Shown here one piece after another: positions 1 to 9,426 of a stretch of DNA of 64,000 bases. Under the pieces are notes generated by a model that was not told the origin of the DNA, searched no databases, and was given only the letters and a program-made list of their open reading frames with translations. Made by a program: the position numbers and the translations under genes. The DNA is from Bradyrhizobium sp. CCGUVB4N (lineage in GTDB: Bacteria > Pseudomonadota > Alphaproteobacteria > Rhizobiales > Xanthobacteraceae). Each line of letters opens with the position of its first letter. Within the stretch, counting starts at the first letter, position 1. Location: positions 992,001 through 1,056,000 of the forward strand of contig NZ_JANADP010000001.1 of assembly GCF_024199945.1 (NCBI RefSeq). Reading direction: 5' to 3'.

Positions 1-312
1 GCGCCGATTGCGATCCGCCTGATGGAGCGTCATCCGCTCGGGAGCCAGCTGTTCATGCCGCTTAACGGCGCGGAGTGGCTGGTCGTCGTTTGCACCGACC
101 CACGCAATGCCGCGAGCTATCGGGCGTTCACAGCGACCGGGCACCAGGGCGTGAACTATGCGCGCAACTGCTGGCACCACCCGCTCCTGGTGCTCAAGGA
201 GGCAAGCCCTTTCCTTGTCGTCGACCGCAAGGGCGGTGGCAACAATCTCGAAGAATATTGGCTGGACGAGACCATGCAGCTCGATCTGATGCCCGAACGA
301 CACGAGGCCTGA
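1..312 (+). CDS. allA: Ureidoglycolate lyase, 3' part (5' end outside window)
   Basis: The gene is cut by the left window edge; the reading frame is open from base 1 and 103 residues are visible. The visible part carries the family's ERHPLGSQ and [12 protein letters not shown] segments. Ureidoglycolate lyase releases urea from ureidoglycolate to give glyoxylate, the last step of allantoin breakdown. The stop codon lies 2 bases before the start of the ureidoglycine aminohydrolase gene, which acts in the same pathway and supports both calls. The product should be cytoplasmic. Family assignment is by motif recognition. Confidence 0.85.
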   Translation, partial: APIAIRLMERHPLGSQLFMPLNGAEWLVVVCTDPRNAASYRAFTATGHQGVNYARNCWHHPLLVLKEASPFLVVDRKGGGNNLEEYWLDETMQLDLMPERHEA

Positions 313-314
313 CG

Positions 315-1154
315 ATGTCATCGCGAACCTATCATGTCCCGCAGGGCGGTCTGCCGCCGCAGACGGATCTTCTCAGCGGCCGCGCGGTCTTTACGACCGC
401 CTACGCCGTCATTCCCAACAGCGTGCAGCGCGATATCGTCGTCAGTCATCTGCCGCACTGGGACAACACCCGTGTCTGGGTTTTGGCGCGGCCGCTCTCG
501 GGCTTCGCCGAGACGTTCTCGCATTACCTGATGGACATCGCTCCGAATGGCGGTAGCGAAATCCCTGAGCCCGAGAAGGACGCCGAAGGTGCGCTGTTCG
601 TCGCGGGCGGGCAAGTCACGCTCAAGTTGGCAGGCAAGGACAGAGAGCTGAAAGCCGGCGGCTTCGCCTATGTGCCGCCCGGGTGCGGATGGAGCCTGCG
701 CAATCGCGGCCCAGGCCCGGCCAAGCTGCACTGGATCCGCAAGCTGTATCAACGCGTTCCGGGATTGGCCGAGCCCGAGGCGATCGTGACCAACGAAGAC
801 TCGATTGCGCCGGTGCCGATGCCTGATACGGAGGGACGATGGGCCACCACGCGCTTCATCGATCCTTCGGACATGCGCTATGACATGCACATCAACATCG
901 TGACATTCGAGCCGGGGGCGACCATCCCCTTCACCGAGACGCACGTCATGGAGCACGGGCTGTACGTGCTCGAAGGCAAGGCGGTCTACCGCCTCAATCG
1001 CGATTGGGTGGAGGTCGAGGCCGGCGACTATATGTGGCTGCGCGCGTTCTGCCCGCAGGCCTGCTACGCAGGCGGCCCCGGCCGGTTCCGCTATCTGCTC
1101 TACAAGGACGTCAACCGCCACATGAATCTGCGGCAGGGTGCGCCGCTGATTTAG
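315..1154 (+). CDS. allE: (S)-ureidoglycine aminohydrolase, bicupin
   Basis: The 279-aa protein has the two-cupin layout of (S)-ureidoglycine aminohydrolase, which converts ureidoglycine to ureidoglycolate and ammonia in allantoin catabolism. The second cupin carries the expected Mn-binding set in the motif ETHVMEH: E208, H210 and H214, plus Q248 in CPQAC. The first cupin (about residues 50-150) lacks such a set, as is usual for the family. The ATG at 315 lies 2 bases after the allA stop, so the two genes are probably co-transcribed and translationally coupled. An in-frame extension to base 75 exists but would overlap allA almost completely, so it was rejected. Confidence 0.88.
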   Translation: MSSRTYHVPQGGLPPQTDLLSGRAVFTTAYAVIPNSVQRDIVVSHLPHWDNTRVWVLARPLSGFAETFSHYLMDIAPNGGSEIPEPEKDAEGALFVAGGQVTLKLAGKDRELKAGGFAYVPPGCGWSLRNRGPGPAKLHWIRKLYQRVPGLAEPEAIVTNEDSIAPVPMPDTEGRWATTRFIDPSDMRYDMHINIVTFEPGATIPFTETHVMEHGLYVLEGKAVYRLNRDWVEVEAGDYMWLRAFCPQACYAGGPGRFRYLLYKDVNRHMNLRQGAPLI

Positions 1155-1621
1155 TCTTGCGTACATTGGCCGCCCGCTCGATGGGCCCTGGCCTTCTCTT
1201 TGGGGGGCTTCCCTCAGCACGCCCAGGTCGTTCAGTTGGGAGAGCATGCGACTAAAATTCGCAGTGTCGCTGCTTTTCTCAAACGTTGTCGCATCAATGA
1301 GGCCAAGGCAAACCGGCCTGACGCCGACTGAATTGTGCCGCGACGCACTCAGCCGGTCGGCCGCAACGGCATCGGACACCGACGAGAATTTCAGAATCGG
1401 CCGATCCGGCCAGGAATCGGCTAGCCGAATTCTGCATCGGGCGAGAACGAACCTGCCGCGCGCGATAGATCTTCTTTGCTCGAAGGGATGTCGGAGTTGA
1501 GCCGATGCAGTCAAACGCCGACTCACCGAAGCGAGACCACCTAATAGTTGCGGCAGAAGATTGCTCATGCCAAGGATGTGTTGCATAATATCGACTGTCC
1601 TACTCGGGGGCCTGTGGTCGG
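1155..1621. other. 467-base intergenic stretch with a possible gene remnant
   Basis: No convincing complete gene is present. On the minus strand, from about 1380 down to 1150, one frame reads like coding sequence: segments SRMLSQLNDLGVLRE and SGRPMYARLN resemble the recognition-helix and wing ends of a winged-helix regulator. There is no in-frame stop where the protein should end, because the frame runs on antisense into allE, so this would be a remnant at best. The composition is less G+C-rich than the flanking genes. Confidence 0.3.
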
Positions 1622-2680
1622 ATGGATGACAGGACGCGATCGTTACGCTCGCTCGTCATCGAACGGTCCCCACCGGCCGGGCCTTCGTTGCGGCGGAAAA
1701 AAAGTTGGCTGCTGCCAGCCTTCGGGATTTTGGTCTCAGTGCTTGTGCTGGGAGGCGGCACGGTGCTTTGGCTCGGCGGTTTGTCGCCGTCCGCGCAGGC
1801 GCCGGCTGCCGAGGTCCCATCCACCCAGGTCGCACAACAGGAGCGTCCAGCCCAATCGGTCGCGACCGGTGCGGGCGGCCTGATCGCGTCGGGCTACGTG
1901 GTGGCACGCCGCAAGGCCACGGTCGCGGCCGAGGTCACGGGCAAGGTCGTCGAACTCCTGGTCGACGAGGGCATGGTGGTGGAGGCCGGCCAGGTTCTCG
2001 CCAGGCTCGACGATGTCCTGGCCGACAAGGACTACGCGCTGGCGCAGGCGCGCGCCGAGGCCTCCGAAGCGGCCATGGCCGCGATTGCCGCCGATCTGGC
2101 CGACGCCGAGCGAATCCTCAATCGAACCCAGACGCTGTCGGGAAAGAATTATGCCACCGAAGCCGACCTGACCAAGTCGCAGGCTCGAGCCGGCGTGCTG
2201 CGGGCCCAGCTCCGCCAGGCGGAGGCCCAGCTTGCGGCGGCCCGGCTCGAGGCCCAGCGCTTTGGCGAGGTGCTCGGCAAGCACCGGATCCGCGCTCCGT
2301 TCGCCGGTATCGTGGTCGACCGCAGCGCGCAACCCGGCGAGATGATCTCGCCGCTGTCGGCCGGCGGCGGCTTCACCCGCACCGGCATCTGCACCATCGT
2401 CGACATGGACTCGATCGAGATCGAGGTTGACGTCAACGAAGCCTCGATCGGCCGCTTGCATGCCGGCACCCGCGTCGAAGCCGTGCTCGATGCCTATCCG
2501 GACTGGCGCATCCCTGGCGCCGTCATCGCCATCGTGCCAACCGCCAATCGCGAGAAGGCGACCGTGAAGGTCCGTGTCGGCATGGATGTGAAGGACAGGC
2601 GCGTTCTGCCGGACATGGCGATCAAGGTGACATTCGTGGAAGACGGCGCGCCCGCCACGGCGCGCTCCGATCCTCCTTAA
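1622..2680 (+). CDS. HlyD-family periplasmic adaptor (membrane fusion protein)
   Basis: The 352-aa protein has a cytoplasmic N-terminal stub and one membrane anchor (about residues 31-53). A biotinyl-lipoyl-like half-motif follows (GKVVELLVDEGMVVEAG), then a long alpha-helical hairpin rich in Ala, Glu and Arg, the second lipoyl half (RIRAPFAGIVVDR) and a beta-barrel. This is the layout of adaptors that link inner-membrane transporters to the outer membrane. It heads an operon with an ATPase and two FtsX-like permeases, so it most likely serves a MacAB/DevBCA-type exporter. No outer-membrane channel gene is nearby. Substrate unknown. Confidence 0.85.
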   Translation: MDDRTRSLRSLVIERSPPAGPSLRRKKSWLLPAFGILVSVLVLGGGTVLWLGGLSPSAQAPAAEVPSTQVAQQERPAQSVATGAGGLIASGYVVARRKATVAAEVTGKVVELLVDEGMVVEAGQVLARLDDVLADKDYALAQARAEASEAAMAAIAADLADAERILNRTQTLSGKNYATEADLTKSQARAGVLRAQLRQAEAQLAAARLEAQRFGEVLGKHRIRAPFAGIVVDRSAQPGEMISPLSAGGGFTRTGICTIVDMDSIEIEVDVNEASIGRLHAGTRVEAVLDAYPDWRIPGAVIAIVPTANREKATVKVRVGMDVKDRRVLPDMAIKVTFVEDGAPATARSDPP

Positions 2681-2699
2681 GCGCGCGGGAGCAAGACCC

Positions 2700-3401
2700 A
2701 TGTTATCGCCAACCGATCCGATGATTGGCATCGTCGATTTGTCCAAGCGGTTCACCAAGGGGAAGGAGACGATCACCATCTTCGATGGTCTCAACCTTGC
2801 CATTCCGCGCGGAGATTTCGTCGCCGTGATGGGACCGTCGGGGTCCGGCAAGACCACCCTGCTCAATCTGCTCGGTGGCATTGATCGGTCCGACGCAGGC
2901 GGGATCGAAGTCGCCGGTGAACGCCTTGACCGCCTGTCCGAGAGCGAACTCTCGCGCTGGCGGGCATCGCATATCGGCTTCATCTTCCAGTTCTACAATC
3001 TGATGCCGATGCTGACCGCGGCGCAGAATGTCGAATTGCCGCTGCTGCTGACGCGGCTCGGCCGCAAGGAGCGGCGCCAGCGGGTCGAGACCGCGCTCGG
3101 CGTGGTCGGGCTCGCCGACCGGGTCAAGCACTATCCCAAGGAAATGTCGGGTGGGCAGCAGCAGCGCGTCGCCATTGCGCGCGCCATCGTCTCCGATCCG
3201 GCGCTGCTGTTGTGTGACGAGCCGACCGGAGATCTCGATCGCGCCACCGCCGACGAGGTCCTGTCGATCCTGCAAGTGCTCAACCGCGATCTCGGCAAGA
3301 CCATCGTGATGGTGACCCACGACCCGGCGGCGGCGCAATACGCCAAGCGATCGCTGCATCTCGACAAGGGCCACTTCATCGAGAAGGAACTCGCGGCGTG
3401 A
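2700..3401 (+). CDS. ABC transporter ATP-binding protein, MacB/LolD type
   Basis: This 233-aa ATPase has the Walker A motif GPSGSGKT (45-52), the signature MSGGQQQ (149-155) and the Walker B segment LLLCDEP (169-175) followed by TGDLD, plus a switch histidine in MVTHD. The MSGGQQQR and DEPTGDLD forms are typical of the LolD/MacB/FtsE group, which works with FtsX-like permeases. It lies between the adaptor gene and the permease genes and overlaps the next gene by 4 bases (GTGA), so the products should form one complex. Confidence 0.92.
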   Translation: MLSPTDPMIGIVDLSKRFTKGKETITIFDGLNLAIPRGDFVAVMGPSGSGKTTLLNLLGGIDRSDAGGIEVAGERLDRLSESELSRWRASHIGFIFQFYNLMPMLTAAQNVELPLLLTRLGRKERRQRVETALGVVGLADRVKHYPKEMSGGQQQRVAIARAIVSDPALLLCDEPTGDLDRATADEVLSILQVLNRDLGKTIVMVTHDPAAAQYAKRSLHLDKGHFIEKELAA

Positions 3402-4558
3402 ACGACCTGGTCCTGATCCGCAAGAATCTGTTCCGCCGGAAATTGCGGGCCATCCTGATGATGGTCTCGATCCTGATCGCCTTTGCGATCTTCGGTGTGC
3501 TGGCGAGCTTCGAGCGCGCCTTCAACGCCGGCCAGGACCGCGCCACGCCCGACCGCCTGGTGGTCCTCAACAAGATCAACTTCACCCAGCCCTTGCCGAT
3601 TTCCTATTACAATCGCGTCGCCGCCATCGACGGCGTCGCCCAGATCACCCACTTCAGCTGGTTCGGGGGCTATTACCAGGAGCCAAGGAACTTTATCGCG
3701 GCCTTTGCGGTCGACCCGCAGAACTGGATGAAGCTTCGCGACAGCGACTTCGTGTTTTCTCCCGAGGCGCGCGCGGCCTTCATCCGCGAGCGCACCGGCG
3801 TTCTGGTCGGGGCGCGCATGATGGAGAAGTGGGGCTGGAAGGTCGGTGATCATATTCCGATCTCGAGCAGCGTCTGGTCCCAGAAGAACGGCTCGCACGC
3901 CTGGGACTTCATCATCGTTGGCAGCTTCACCGCCCGCATTCCGCAGGCTGACACCAACGTCATGCTGATGGGCTACGACTATTTCAACGAGACCCGCTCG
4001 TTCGGCAAGGACCTGATCAACTGGCTGGCGCTGCGCACCACGTCTGTGGCCGCGAACGAGCGCGTGACCAATGCCATCGACGCGATGTTTGCCAACTCTC
4101 CCTATGAGACGACGACCGACAGCGAAAAGGCCTTCAACAAGGCATTCGCCGCCCAACTCGGCAACATCGCGCTGATCGTCGAGCTGGTGGTCGGGGCGGC
4201 CTTCGTGACGATCCTGATGATCGTCGGCAACACCATGGTGATGACGGTGCGCGAGCGCACGCGCGAGATCGGCGTGCTGAAGACGCTAGGTTTTTCCGGT
4301 GGTCGCATCCTGCGCATGGTGCTCGGCGAATCGATCCTGCTGGCGCTGCTCGGCGGGCTGCCCGGATTAGGCGTTGCGCTTCTTCTGATCACGCGAGTGC
4401 GGGACAGCCTGATGAGCTTCGTTCCGACGTTGTCGCTATACCCCGATATCGCCGCGGCGGCAGTCGGGCTGATGGTCGTATTCGGTATCATCACAGGCCT
4501 GGTGCCGGCGCTCAACGCCATGCGCCTCAACATCGTCACCGCGCTGGGACGGAGCTGA
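3398..4558 (+). CDS. FtsX-like ABC permease, first of two
   Basis: The 386-aa protein has one N-terminal membrane segment (about 14-37), a large periplasmic domain (about 40-260), and three C-terminal membrane segments (about 265-290, 310-335, 350-375). This is the MacB_PCD plus FtsX layout. The segment RERTREIGVLKTLG is the usual cytoplasmic coupling helix. It starts with GTG in a 4-base overlap with the ATPase gene. The substrate is unknown; related systems move peptides, lipoproteins or glycolipids outward. Confidence 0.88.
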   Translation: MNDLVLIRKNLFRRKLRAILMMVSILIAFAIFGVLASFERAFNAGQDRATPDRLVVLNKINFTQPLPISYYNRVAAIDGVAQITHFSWFGGYYQEPRNFIAAFAVDPQNWMKLRDSDFVFSPEARAAFIRERTGVLVGARMMEKWGWKVGDHIPISSSVWSQKNGSHAWDFIIVGSFTARIPQADTNVMLMGYDYFNETRSFGKDLINWLALRTTSVAANERVTNAIDAMFANSPYETTTDSEKAFNKAFAAQLGNIALIVELVVGAAFVTILMIVGNTMVMTVRERTREIGVLKTLGFSGGRILRMVLGESILLALLGGLPGLGVALLLITRVRDSLMSFVPTLSLYPDIAAAAVGLMVVFGIITGLVPALNAMRLNIVTALGRS

Positions 4559-4562
4559 CCCG

Positions 4563-5750
4563 ATGCGCTCGATCTTCCTGCAGATCCTGGCGGTCACCAC
4601 CATCAATCTCAAGAGTCTGCCGCAGCGCCTGTGGCTGTCGCTGGCGACGGTGATCGCGGTCGGCCTCGTCGTCACGGTACTCTTGGCGTTTCTTTCCATG
4701 GCCAACGGATTCCGCCGCACCATCGCGGATTCCGGCGCGGAGGATGTCGCCGTTGTGTTGCGCAGCGGCGCGGTTTCGGAGATCAACAGTGTCGTCCTGC
4801 GCGACCAGGTCCGGCTGATCGAGGACGGTCCCGGCATTGCCAGGGGATCCGACGGCAAGCCGCAGACGTCCGCCGAGCTCTATCTGACGGTCAATGGGAT
4901 CAAGCGCAGCACCGGGACCAAGGCGAGCCTGCCGCTGCGCGGCCTCGGCCCGCAGGGCCCCGCGCTGCGTCGTGGCGTCGTCATGACCGCCGGCCGGATG
5001 TTCAATCCGGGCAGCAACGAGATCATCGTCGGCAGGGCGCTGGGCAAGGAATTCGAGGGTTTCGAGCTCGACCAGACGGTGACCTTCAACAATACGCGGT
5101 GGACGGTGGTCGGAATCTTCGGCGCCGACGGCAGCGTGTTCGAATCGGAGATCTGGGCCGATCTGCCGGTGCTGCAGAGCCTGTTCAAGCGCGCCGGCTC
5201 GGTCCAGACCGTCCGCGCGCGGCTGACCAGCCCGGCCGCGACCGAGACGTTGCGCGCATACAGCGACAACGATCCGCGCCTCAAGCTCGACGTGATGTCG
5301 GAGGCCGCCTATTTCGCCCAGCAGGCGTCGAATACGTCGGACCTGATCCAGAAGCTCGGCTGGCCCCTGGCGATCGCGATGGCATTTGGCTCGCTCGCTG
5401 GCGCGCTCAACACCATGTATTCCTCGGTCGCGGCACGGGCGACCGAGATCGCGACCCTGCGCGCCATCGGGTTCGGCGGCTTCTCGACATTCATCGGCAC
5501 GATGGTCGAGTCGCTGATCCTGGCCGCGGTCGGCGGCGTGATCGGGGCCGCAGCCACCTATCTCGTCTTTGACGGCTTCACGGCCTCGACGATGGGTGCA
5601 AGCTTCAGCCAGGTGGTGTTCAACTTCCAGCTCAGTCCGCGGCTGATCGGTCAGGGCCTGCTGCTCGCGCTCGTGGTCGGCCTGATCGGCGGACTGTTTC
5701 CCGCTCTCCGCGCCGCCCGCATGCCGATCGTCACCGGGCTCTATGGCTGA
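4563..5750 (+). CDS. FtsX-like ABC permease, second of two
   Basis: The 395-aa protein repeats the layout of its neighbour: one N-terminal membrane helix (about 22-44), a periplasmic domain, then three C-terminal helices, with the coupling segment ARATEIATLRAIGF. It begins 4 bases after the stop of the first permease. The two permeases are clearly diverged and probably form a heterodimer with the shared ATPase. This is the last gene of the operon. Confidence 0.87.
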   Translation: MRSIFLQILAVTTINLKSLPQRLWLSLATVIAVGLVVTVLLAFLSMANGFRRTIADSGAEDVAVVLRSGAVSEINSVVLRDQVRLIEDGPGIARGSDGKPQTSAELYLTVNGIKRSTGTKASLPLRGLGPQGPALRRGVVMTAGRMFNPGSNEIIVGRALGKEFEGFELDQTVTFNNTRWTVVGIFGADGSVFESEIWADLPVLQSLFKRAGSVQTVRARLTSPAATETLRAYSDNDPRLKLDVMSEAAYFAQQASNTSDLIQKLGWPLAIAMAFGSLAGALNTMYSSVAARATEIATLRAIGFGGFSTFIGTMVESLILAAVGGVIGAAATYLVFDGFTASTMGASFSQVVFNFQLSPRLIGQGLLLALVVGLIGGLFPALRAARMPIVTGLYG

Positions 5751-5938
5751 TTGCTCTCCGCGCCTTTCGGCTTAAGCGTCAGATCTTGATCAAGCCGGTT
5801 CCGCCGACACGAGGGCATTGCGAAGCGCTTGGTTAATTCCGGAACCGGATTCCGCTCGCCCCTTGCTGGCACTCCGCTTGCTCAGTTGGCACCAAAGCCA
5901 GGCCTCAGCAGGGAGGCCGTGTCAGGTTGAGGCAAGTT

Positions 5939-6187
5939 ATGCAGGAAGTGTCCCGTTCTGGTGCTGATGGAGAAATTCGGCTCGACGCGTTGATCGCCGA
6001 TTTGTGGTGGCGCGTCCGGCTGCTTAACACCGACCTCCTCGAGGAGGAGGCAAGGGCCGGGGTGTTCGACGCGCAGCAGCCGTCCTATCCGGCGCTCGCG
6101 GCGAACCTTCGCGCACGACGCGACAATCTGGTCTCGACGATCGGCGTGCTCGAGCAGCGTGCAAGATCAGCGTCGGAAGCGGCCTGA
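5939..6187 (+). CDS. Small hypothetical protein, 82 aa
   Basis: I do not recognise a family. The ATG at 5939 was chosen because GAGG lies 6 bases upstream; an in-frame TTG at 5927 would add four residues. The protein is soluble, starts with an acidic helix-like part (DALIADLWWRVRLLNTDLLEEEARAGV) and contains the segment YPALAANLRARRDNL. It stands alone between the exporter operon and a convergent gene. The amphipathic pattern suggests a small helical protein. Function unknown. Confidence 0.6.
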   Translation: MQEVSRSGADGEIRLDALIADLWWRVRLLNTDLLEEEARAGVFDAQQPSYPALAANLRARRDNLVSTIGVLEQRARSASEAA

Positions 6188-6337
6188 GAACGTCTCCGCC
6201 TCACGCCGGATACCGACGGCACGCCGGGCGAACCCGAGGTGACGGCACTCCCAATGCATGCCCGAACCGCGGGCGGTCGAGCTCGCGTGCAAAATCACTG
6301 AGTTGAGAGCGCCGTCACCGCAGCTTGTTGGGTCTCG

Positions 6338-6952
6338 TTACATCGGGGGGACGATGCCGTTGGCGCCGACGATGACGAAGCCCGCGGTAAGCGTGCCGTC
6401 AGTGCCGCGTTCGGTGGGTACGAACACGGTGGTGCCTGGCTTCAGGTCCGCCGCAGTCGCGGGCGCCAGGGTGACGACGACCGTGCCGTCCGCAACGGAA
6501 ATCTTCTTGTCCTTTCCGTTGACCTTCACCGTGACCTCATGCCCATCGACTTCCTTCACGGCATTCGAGACGGTGGCATTGGTCATCGTGCTCTGGGGCT
6601 TCAGATCCCAGGGATAGCTGCCCTCGCCGGTGCCTTTCATGGCCGCCGGGAAAATGAGAACTTCAACGGCGCCGTCGCCACCCTTTGATTTGGGCAATGA
6701 AGCGATGCCCACGAAATCGCCGGGCTTGATGTCTTCGACGGACGCCTTCGCGACGGCCATGACCTTGACGGCGGCGGCCAATGCGATCGCTGTCGATGCG
6801 CCCTCGCGGGTCTTGACGGTCATTTTCGATCCGTCCGTCGCCTCGATCACGCCGCGAACGCGCACGGCGTCTGCCGCGATGGCCGCACCATTGAAGCCAT
6901 TGAGGATCACGATCCCGAAGCCCAGCGCTGCGGCAGTCAATTTCCAATTCAT
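6338..6952 (-). CDS. Exported DUF5666-like protein
   Basis: The 204-aa product has a signal peptide ending near residue 28 (GAAIAADA). Two similar beta-rich units follow, each with a VRGVIEATDG or VSNAVKEVDG start, a TVKTR/TVKVNGKDKK strand and an IKPGDFV or LKPGTTVF end. That pattern is typical of DUF5666-like periplasmic domains, for which no function is established. GAGGGAAG precedes the ATG at good spacing. The gene stands alone and converges with the small gene at 5939-6187. Confidence 0.7.
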   Translation of the reverse strand: MNWKLTAAALGFGIVILNGFNGAAIAADAVRVRGVIEATDGSKMTVKTREGASTAIALAAAVKVMAVAKASVEDIKPGDFVGIASLPKSKGGDGAVEVLIFPAAMKGTGEGSYPWDLKPQSTMTNATVSNAVKEVDGHEVTVKVNGKDKKISVADGTVVVTLAPATAADLKPGTTVFVPTERGTDGTLTAGFVIVGANGIVPPM

Positions 6953-7070
6953 AATTCTTCCCTCTGATGATGGATCATCATGGGCAGCTACGTTCTGCTT
7001 GCCGGAATGTTACGGATCGGAATTTTCTATGCGGTCACGAAGGGTTGATGGATGTCGGGGCTTCCGCCGC

Positions 7071-8213
7071 TCACACCGGAAATGTCAGCGACTTCGCCAG
7101 CCTGACCAGATCGACCTGGCGGCGGCGTCCCGTCTTCTCGAACACATGAAGCAAATGGCTCTTCACGGTGGCGACGGAGACGCCGAGCAGTCCCGAGATC
7201 GCGTCGCGCGTGTGGCCCTCGCAAATCAGCTCGAAGATGCGGATCTCGGCCGGCGTCAGATCGTAGAGCTGGTTGAGGGCGACGTGGGACATCTGCGGCG
7301 GGCCGGAGGCTGTCGCCACGAACAGGGCGGCGGCCGCGCGCTGGATCAGCCCGGCGCGCATGTGGCCGCGCCGCAGCGGCAGCACGTGGATGACGAGCGG
7401 GTCGCCGCTGTCGCGAAGGATCGGGATGCCGATGCCTTTCTGGCCGAGCGCCGCCTCGTCCTTCGCCGCCTGTGCGATCGCCTGATGCAATGAGCTGGTC
7501 GCGGTCGCGGACGGAGCCGCAATCCGGCCCTGTCGGACCATGATCGGGTCTTCGGCCGCGAGCATTGCGGTGGCCGTGGCGTTGCTGTGGACGATCTTCG
7601 CATCCTGGTCGACAAGCACGACGCCGACCGTCAGCGCTTCCACCGTCGCGGAGAATGTCGCGGCCTCCACGCTCTTCATGTCGAACAGATTGCTGATGGT
7701 GACGGCACGGCGGATGTGCGGCGTCAGCAGCCGCAACCCTCCGAGCTGCGCATCCTCGATGGGACCGGCCGATTGATGCTGGCTGAAGATCGCGTTGCCG
7801 ACCATCGCCCGGTCGCGAACGAGGCCGACAGCGACGGCGTCGAACAGGCCCTTGGGGAGGGCCCATTCGCGATAATAGCGATTGGCAGCGATGATGTCCT
7901 GCCGGACGGCCTGGGATTGAACGATCGGCTCTCCGAGCGGGTATTGCTGAATGCGCGCGGCGCCGCCCCAGAGCTCGATGATCTCAGGCCCATAGCCGAT
8001 CGCATTTTGGGCCATCTCAGCCAGGTTGGATCCGGAGACTGCGTTGACCGCGGCCTTCATGTTGGTGAGGCTGGCGACCGAGAGTGCGCCGGTGGCGAAG
8101 CCGAGCTTGGCGCAAATCACCTCCAGAACGTCGGTCCAGTGTTCGGGGGCGATGACACAATCGTAGATATCGCCGATGATATCCGAGAATTCTTCGACCG
8201 AAACCTGCTGCAT
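7071..8213 (-). CDS. LuxR-type transcriptional regulator, copy A
   Basis: The 380-aa protein ends in a GerE/LuxR-type helix-turn-helix (about 318-375: LTPAEIRIFELICEGHTRD followed by VSVATVKSHLLHVFEKTG). The N-terminal part is a large sensor-like region with a PAS-like core (about 180-290). The ATG at 8213 was chosen because it matches the start of the neighbouring paralogue; a TTG two codons upstream is possible. The paralogue lies just upstream on the same strand, separated by 67 bases. The ligand and targets are unknown. Confidence 0.82.
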   Translation of the reverse strand: MQQVSVEEFSDIIGDIYDCVIAPEHWTDVLEVICAKLGFATGALSVASLTNMKAAVNAVSGSNLAEMAQNAIGYGPEIIELWGGAARIQQYPLGEPIVQSQAVRQDIIAANRYYREWALPKGLFDAVAVGLVRDRAMVGNAIFSQHQSAGPIEDAQLGGLRLLTPHIRRAVTISNLFDMKSVEAATFSATVEALTVGVVLVDQDAKIVHSNATATAMLAAEDPIMVRQGRIAAPSATATSSLHQAIAQAAKDEAALGQKGIGIPILRDSGDPLVIHVLPLRRGHMRAGLIQRAAAALFVATASGPPQMSHVALNQLYDLTPAEIRIFELICEGHTRDAISGLLGVSVATVKSHLLHVFEKTGRRRQVDLVRLAKSLTFPV

Positions 8214-8280
8214 TCCCAACCACTCACTTCAAAAATCACCTCATCCGCCGATGGCGGACGTCTCATGGCCGAGCCGCGCT

Positions 8281-9426
8281 TCACACCGGGAATGTCAGCG
8301 ACTTGGCGAGCCTGACCAGGTCGACCTGGCGGCGGCAGCCTGTCTTCTCGAACACATGAAGCAGATGGCTCTTCACGGTGGCGACGGACACGCCGAGCAA
8401 ACCCGAGATCGCGTCGCGTGTGTGTCCTTCGCAGATCAGCTCGAAGATGCGGATCTCGGCCGGCGTCAGGTCATAGAGCTGGTTGAGCGCGACATGAGAC
8501 ATCTGCGGCGGTCCGGAGGCTGAGGCCACGAACACGGCGGCTGCGGCGCGCTGGGCGAGGCGGGCCCGCACGGGGCCGCGTCGCAGCGGCATGACGTGGA
8601 TGACGAGAGGATCACCGCTTGGTCGAAGGATCGGGATGCCGATGCCCTTCTGGCCGAGGGCCGCCTCATCCTTCGCGGCCTGTGCGATGGCCGATTGCAA
8701 TGAGGTGGTCGTCGCCGTGGACTGAACCGCGATCCGGCCATGTCGCGTCAAAATCGGATCGCCGGCCGCGAGCATCGCGGTGGCGACTGCGTTGCTGTGA
8801 ACGATCTTCGAATCCTCGTCCACCAGGACGACACCTGCTGTCAGGGCCTCCACGGTCGCGGAGAATGTCGCGGCTTCCACGGTCTTCATGTCGAACAGAT
8901 TGCTGATCGTCACGGCGCGGCGGATGTGAGGTGCGAGAACGCGCAATCCGTGGACCTGCGCATCCTCGATGGGGCCGGCCGATTGATGCTGAGCTAATGT
9001 CGCATTACCGATCATCGTTTTGTCGCGAACAAGGGCGACGCCGACGGCGTCGGACAAACCCTTGGGCTTGGCCCATTCCCGATGATAGCGATTGCCGAGA
9101 ATCATTTCCTCCGGAACCGCCTGGGATCGAATGATCGGTTCTCCAAGCGGATATTGCCGAATGCGCTCGACGCCGCCCCAGAGTTCGACGATATCAGCCG
9201 CATACTCGATGCTGTACTGGGCTAACGTCTGGACAGGGGCGGTTCCAGCGGCCGCATTTACTCCGATCGTCCGGTTTGTCAGGCTGCATGCCGAGAGTAT
9301 CGCGGTCGCGAACCCGAACTCCGTGCGAATCTCGTTCAGAACCCTCGTCCACTGTTCGGGGGCAATTACGCAATCGTAGATCGCGCCGATGAGGTCAGAG
9401 AATTTCTCGACCGAGGCCTGCTGCAT
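8281..9426 (-). CDS. LuxR-type transcriptional regulator, copy B
   Basis: This 381-aa protein is a close paralogue of the product of 7071-8213. The helix-turn-helix region is almost identical (one visible change, KTGCRRQ for KTGRRRQ), while the N-terminal sensor region differs at many positions. The ATG at 9426 begins the shared MQQxSVE sequence. An in-frame extension to 9516 has no counterpart in copy A. The conserved DNA-binding part with a diverged sensor suggests the two proteins bind similar sites but respond to different signals. Confidence 0.82.
   Translation of the reverse strand: MQQASVEKFSDLIGAIYDCVIAPEQWTRVLNEIRTEFGFATAILSACSLTNRTIGVNAAAGTAPVQTLAQYSIEYAADIVELWGGVERIRQYPLGEPIIRSQAVPEEMILGNRYHREWAKPKGLSDAVGVALVRDKTMIGNATLAQHQSAGPIEDAQVHGLRVLAPHIRRAVTISNLFDMKTVEAATFSATVEALTAGVVLVDEDSKIVHSNAVATAMLAAGDPILTRHGRIAVQSTATTTSLQSAIAQAAKDEAALGQKGIGIPILRPSGDPLVIHVMPLRRGPVRARLAQRAAAAVFVASASGPPQMSHVALNQLYDLTPAEIRIFELICEGHTRDAISGLLGVSVATVKSHLLHVFEKTGCRRQVDLVRLAKSLTFPV

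Noticed and set aside
1246..1500. 84-codon plus-strand frame in the gap after allE
   Set aside because: No ribosome binding site, no recognisable features, and composition typical of intergenic DNA.
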